A stretch of DNA of 6,604 nt from CAZQDP01 sp964592375 (lineage in GTDB: Bacteria; Bacillota; Clostridia; RUG12999): assembly GCA_964592375.1 (NCBI GenBank), contig CAZQDP010000089.1:1-6604 (forward strand). The letters run 5' to 3'. A program made the position numbers and the translations under genes. Positions 4,437 to 6,604 of this stretch are shown piece by piece (the first letter of the stretch is position 1; each line of letters begins with the position of its first letter). Under the pieces are notes generated by a model. It was not told the DNA's origin. It saw only the letters and a program-made list of their open reading frames with translations, and did no database searches.

Positions 4437-6604
4437 ATGAAAAGAAACATATCGTTTTCTTGTATCATGATACTGCTCATCACAATTTTCGTCGGCTCGT
4501 ATTCTGCAAGCGGACAGGTCTTCATTCCTGCTGCACTCACCTTCATGTATCCTGATTTTTCAAACATATCCGATATATTGCTCAGTGGTTCTGCCGTTGT
4601 GCAGGATGAGAGCGCATCTGATGCCATCCGTTTAACAGACAATGTCACATGGCAAAACGGTAGCTTTTACCACGGGAACTACGTATCCCTTGCAAATAAT
4701 AAGTCCTTTAGCACCATGTTTTCTTTTAAAATGACCAAACCACAGACCAAAAGCTCAGGAGCAGACGGCATTGTGTTTATGCTGAGTAATACCACAAGTA
4801 ACCAAGGCGTTGCAGGTGGCGGCATCGGATTTCATGGGATAGCAGGTAGCCTTGGCATTGAATTTGATACGTATGATAATGAAAACAGTTACGGCGACAT
4901 TGGCCTGTATCCAAATCATGTGGCAGTAAGTGTTAACGGAGATACTTCTCGCCCCATCGCCAAAATCAAGGAGGCCGACATTGAGGCCATCTATGGCGTG
5001 GAAAGCGGCACATATAATTTCAGCAATGGGACAAGCAACGGAAATCTGGCACCTGCCGCCGGGTCTGAAAGAACATACTTTTCATGGATAGACTATGACG
5101 GTCTTCAGAAGGTCTTAAGCATAAGAATGAATGTCAATTCCAACGAGCGGCCGGATAAGGCCATCATTACACTAAGCCTCGATCTTGGCCCTGCATCAAT
5201 TTTAGGTAGTGATAAGGTTTATGTGGGCTTTACAGGTGCTACCGGCGGATGTTGGTCTGAGCAGTATATTAAGTCTTGGTATTTTAATAATGATTTTCTT
5301 CCTCTATCCATTGACCCTTCAAAAAGCACTTATGTGGCGGCTCCTACAATCACCATGACCGCTACTCCTTCGCAAGATTTGCAGAAAAGCACCATGACCG
5401 CCACCGTACTTGATGCAGGCGGAATGCCAGTTGTAGGCGTACCTGTCTCCTTTTCCATTTTATCCGGCCCTAAGGCAAGCTTTACAACACCCTCCATCGC
5501 CATTACAGATGAAAATGGTATCGCAACGGCAGAAATAGACGCCTCCGACGCACCAAAGGGAACCACGGTTGTTGATGGTGCAATTGATGCTGCTTATGGC
5601 GGAAACCATGCAAGCGTTGCCATAGAAAACGTTGGCAACAGCAGTGTTTCCCCAGAAATATCGGACTTTGCACTTGCCATTCGCAAGAATACAATTTACC
5701 GTTTTACAGGAAAAGAATTCAAAGACCATTATACCAGTAACGTGCAATGCATAAAAATAACAGCTCTGCCTGCCACAGAATCAGGCGTTTTATACTACAA
5801 TGAAGAAGCTTTATCCGAGGGCATGGTTATTCCCGAGGACAGATTACATCTTCTAACCTTTGATGCGGCAACATACTATACGGGAGCCCCTATTTTAAAA
5901 TGGCAAGCTTCAAATAACGGATTGGATTTTTCATCCGAAGCAAGTATAACCTTGAATATCACCGCCAATCGAGCACCCTCCTCCACTAATTATTCCCTTC
6001 AAACAAACGTGAATACACCAACATCAGGTACAATCATCGCTACGGATGCTGATAATGATACCTTACTATATTCCGTCAGTACCGCCCCTGCAAAAGGTAC
6101 TGTAAACATTAATCCTACAAATGGTCAGTGGATTTATACTCCCTTTGATTTTTCAGGCGGGCTGGATTCTTTCCATGTTACCATATCGGATCTTTTCGGT
6201 GGAAGCTATGTATCCACCGTACTCCTTACCATTGGGGCTCCTCCCGTTTCAATGCCCAATGAAATCACCGGCATTTTTTACGAAAGCTCCTTTGCTACCC
6301 GCAGAGATGAAATTAATTTGAAGGGCGAATGGGAATATATCAATAGTCTTGTCCCTCTAGGCAATACTGAGCATAGAATGATTTTTGAAAATACAAACGG
6401 CACCGACTATGAAATAACCATAGATTCCTTCATGCGTAATCAATCGGGCAGCGGCTATGGTATCTTCTATCGCTCCACCACACCTGAAGCCATTTCCGGA
6501 TACTGTCTGCAGTATGATTTGGGGATGAATAAGAATATTTTGGTTCGCAAGTTTGTAAATGGCGTTGAAAGCTATCAACCACTAAAGTCCGTGTCCATCG
6601 CAAG
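4437..6604 (+). CDS. Secreted multidomain L-type lectin / putative surface adhesin (C-terminus beyond window)
   Basis: The frame is open for 722 codons and runs off the window. The ATG has GGAGGT at 4422-4427 with 9-base spacing. Residues 1-26 form a signal peptide (KR, then a hydrophobic core, then a small-residue region SYSASG). Residues 45-290 are an L-type (legume-like, concanavalin A fold) lectin domain: GADGIVF near 109-114, EFDTYDN at 142-148 and NHVAV at 160-164 carry the expected sugar- and metal-site residues, and GFTGATGG followed by SWYF closes the domain. Residues 303-399 resemble a Big_1/invasin Ig domain (MTATPS, VVGVPVSFSI, TDENGIATA). Residues 402-511 and 513-604 resemble cadherin/VCBS-like modules, the second with DADNDTLLYSV at 537-547 and a YTP motif. 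Residues 610-722 begin a second concanavalin A-like domain. The protein probably binds glycans outside the cell as an adhesin or polysaccharide-binding factor. Its anchor, if any, lies beyond the window. No enzyme active site was recognised. Confidence 0.85.
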   Translation, partial: MKRNISFSCIMILLITIFVGSYSASGQVFIPAALTFMYPDFSNISDILLSGSAVVQDESASDAIRLTDNVTWQNGSFYHGNYVSLANNKSFSTMFSFKMTKPQTKSSGADGIVFMLSNTTSNQGVAGGGIGFHGIAGSLGIEFDTYDNENSYGDIGLYPNHVAVSVNGDTSRPIAKIKEADIEAIYGVESGTYNFSNGTSNGNLAPAAGSERTYFSWIDYDGLQKVLSIRMNVNSNERPDKAIITLSLDLGPASILGSDKVYVGFTGATGGCWSEQYIKSWYFNNDFLPLSIDPSKSTYVAAPTITMTATPSQDLQKSTMTATVLDAGGMPVVGVPVSFSILSGPKASFTTPSIAITDENGIATAEIDASDAPKGTTVVDGAIDAAYGGNHASVAIENVGNSSVSPEISDFALAIRKNTIYRFTGKEFKDHYTSNVQCIKITALPATESGVLYYNEEALSEGMVIPEDRLHLLTFDAATYYTGAPILKWQASNNGLDFSSEASITLNITANRAPSSTNYSLQTNVNTPTSGTIIATDADNDTLLYSVSTAPAKGTVNINPTNGQWIYTPFDFSGGLDSFHVTISDLFGGSYVSTVLLTIGAPPVSMPNEITGIFYESSFATRRDEINLKGEWEYINSLVPLGNTEHRMIFENTNGTDYEITIDSFMRNQSGSGYGIFYRSTTPEAISGYCLQYDLGMNKNILVRKFVNGVESYQPLKSVSIA

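Noticed and set aside
4427..4648. Minus-strand 73-codon frame
   Set aside because: It is antisense to the signal peptide and lectin start of the plus-strand gene, which has a strong ribosome binding site and clear domains.
5330..5747. Minus-strand frames of 63 to 95 codons
   Set aside because: They are antisense to the Ig-like region of the secreted protein; the Cys-rich appearance is a shadow of Ala/Gly/Thr codons.

Overview
The window looks like chromosomal DNA of an anaerobic, low-to-moderate GC Gram-positive bacterium of the class Clostridia. This rests on strong AGGAGG-type ribosome binding sites, AT-rich intergenic DNA, a flavodoxin-fold protein of the EFR1 type, LiaF-type envelope proteins, a YmaF-family protein and a modular secreted lectin. 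The genus cannot be fixed from the sequence alone. No tRNA, rRNA, CRISPR array, insertion sequence or phage gene was seen.

Left part, minus strand (positions 3656 down to 1): a near-consensus sigma-A promoter (TTGACA, 17 bp spacer, TATGAT) drives prfC (peptide chain release factor 3). Three genes follow in the same direction with gaps of only 18, 34 and 37 bases and no visible terminator. They are a LiaF-type membrane protein with four membrane segments and FGG repeats, a second membrane protein with a LiaI/LiaF-like N-terminus and a DUF4097-type beta-repeat domain, and the N-terminal 83 residues of an EFR1-type flavodoxin-fold protein that runs off the window. The four are probably co-transcribed, which places a translation termination factor upstream of two putative envelope-stress proteins.

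Middle (3591-3839): a divergent intergenic region holds the prfC promoter, a 14-bp perfect palindrome over its -10 box, a 20-base pure pyrimidine tract (3701-3720), and a 19-bp inverted repeat with a 3-base loop just before the next gene. Between 3657 and 3742 nothing else was recognised.

Right part, plus strand: a 146-residue His/Cys-rich YmaF-family protein (3840-4280) is followed by a hairpin terminator. A large secreted multidomain protein then starts at 4437 and is still open at the window's end (722 residues visible). It has a signal peptide, an L-type lectin domain with its metal-site residues, an invasin-like Ig domain, two cadherin/VCBS-like modules and the start of a second concanavalin A-like domain. 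It is most likely a surface adhesin or polysaccharide-binding protein.

Taken together the window is largely about the cell envelope: membrane and wall stress sensing on the left strand and a surface lectin on the right. A direct functional link between the two halves is not shown by the sequence.
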